Assembly: GCA_001839685.1 (NCBI GenBank)
Contig: MLAK01001132.1
Span: forward strand, 4,504-33,249
Direction of reading: 5' to 3'
Length of the DNA stretch: 28,746 nucleotides
Source of the DNA: Tritrichomonas foetus
Lineage: Eukaryota; Parabasalia; Tritrichomonadida; Tritrichomonadidae
Shown: positions 28,518 through 28,746 of the stretch, one piece after another
Layout: every line of letters starts with the position of its first letter
Numbering within the stretch: the stretch's first letter is position 1
Translations under genes and position numbers: made by a program
Notes under the pieces: model-generated
Told to the model about the DNA's origin: nothing
The model's input: only the letters and a program-made list of their open reading frames with translations
The model's database searches: none

Positions 28518-28746
28518 TTAGTATTCTTTATCATCAAAGCAATCATAAATATGCTCGTGATTTTTGGTTTCTTTTAGATATAAAATTTCGTTAGTTTTTT
28601 CAGTTTTTCTAACTTTAACACTTTTGATAGGTGAATATTCAACATATAATCATTTTCTCTGTGTTTATTTAGTTACTAAATTCTAAAAGGAAATAATATT
28701 GTTGTTTATTTGTTTTTGTTCTGTTTTATTTATTTTTTGTCTTTTG

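Larger units (their letters stand above)
26435..28746 (-). mobile_element. hAT element with long terminal inverted repeats (right end outside the window)
   Basis: The left terminus begins TAGGGATTCCGAAATGG, matching the TAGRGATGNNCCG-like ends of hAT elements. The 106 bases at 26758-26863 reappear, inverted and without a single mismatch, at 28641-28746, the last base of the window. The inverted repeats therefore probably extend over the whole 26435-26863 block (about 429 bp each). The right terminus is predicted near 29,069, total about 2.6 kb. An 8-bp target duplication TCTTTGGC (26427-26434), or shifted by one base, is expected there. The element interrupts transposase copy B. Confidence 0.85.

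Noticed and set aside
1..28746. CRISPR array, bacterial operon or viral genome
   Set aside because: No regularly spaced direct repeats with unique spacers are present. The genes are eukaryotic (VPS13, Rab, centrin, RRM), and the mobile genes are DNA transposases.

Overview
The window looks like a nuclear contig of a parabasalid protist, most likely a Tritrichomonas/Trichomonas-type organism. It is strongly A+T-rich and carries large uninterrupted eukaryotic genes, including a 6.9 kb VPS13 reading frame with no introns. Each gene has a TTCA initiator-like motif close to its start codon. Several stop codons overlap or immediately precede TAAA, the poly(A) signal known from Trichomonas vaginalis. 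The other half of the window holds decayed DNA transposons. The species assignment is an inference; no rRNA or other species marker is present.

The left part, about 1-21,000, is ordinary host DNA with eight convincing genes. They are: an RRM plus Arg/Asp-rich RNA-binding protein (minus); a secreted, type I membrane-anchored clan GH-D-like glycosidase with discoidin domains (plus); a probable VPS9-domain Rab GEF (plus); a small Man1/Src1-type inner nuclear membrane protein (plus); VPS13 (minus); a C2-domain protein with a Met/Pro/Gln-rich tail (minus); a centrin (plus); and a Rab5-like GTPase whose catalytic Gln is replaced by His (plus). Three of these (VPS9-like, VPS13, Rab) belong to endosomal and membrane-contact trafficking. 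I see no sign that they are co-regulated, since each has its own spacer and promoter motif. A tRNA-like B-box with a T-run terminator lies antisense over the centrin promoter.

The right part, about 21,300-28,746, is a graveyard of mobile DNA. It starts with a 31-bp direct repeat and an ambiguous base (N), followed by a G+C-richer island with strong hairpins and no recognisable gene. Next come a 484-bp MITE with about 85-bp inverted repeats, then two tandem degenerate copies (A and B) of an unclassified DDE transposase. Copy A is split by a complete 1,621-bp pogo-like element with 13-bp perfect inverted repeats and a TA target duplication. Copy B is interrupted by a hAT element whose long terminal inverted repeats are identical over the 106 bp visible on both sides. 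The right end of the hAT lies beyond the window. The order of insertion can be read directly: copies A and B first, then pogo into A and hAT into B.
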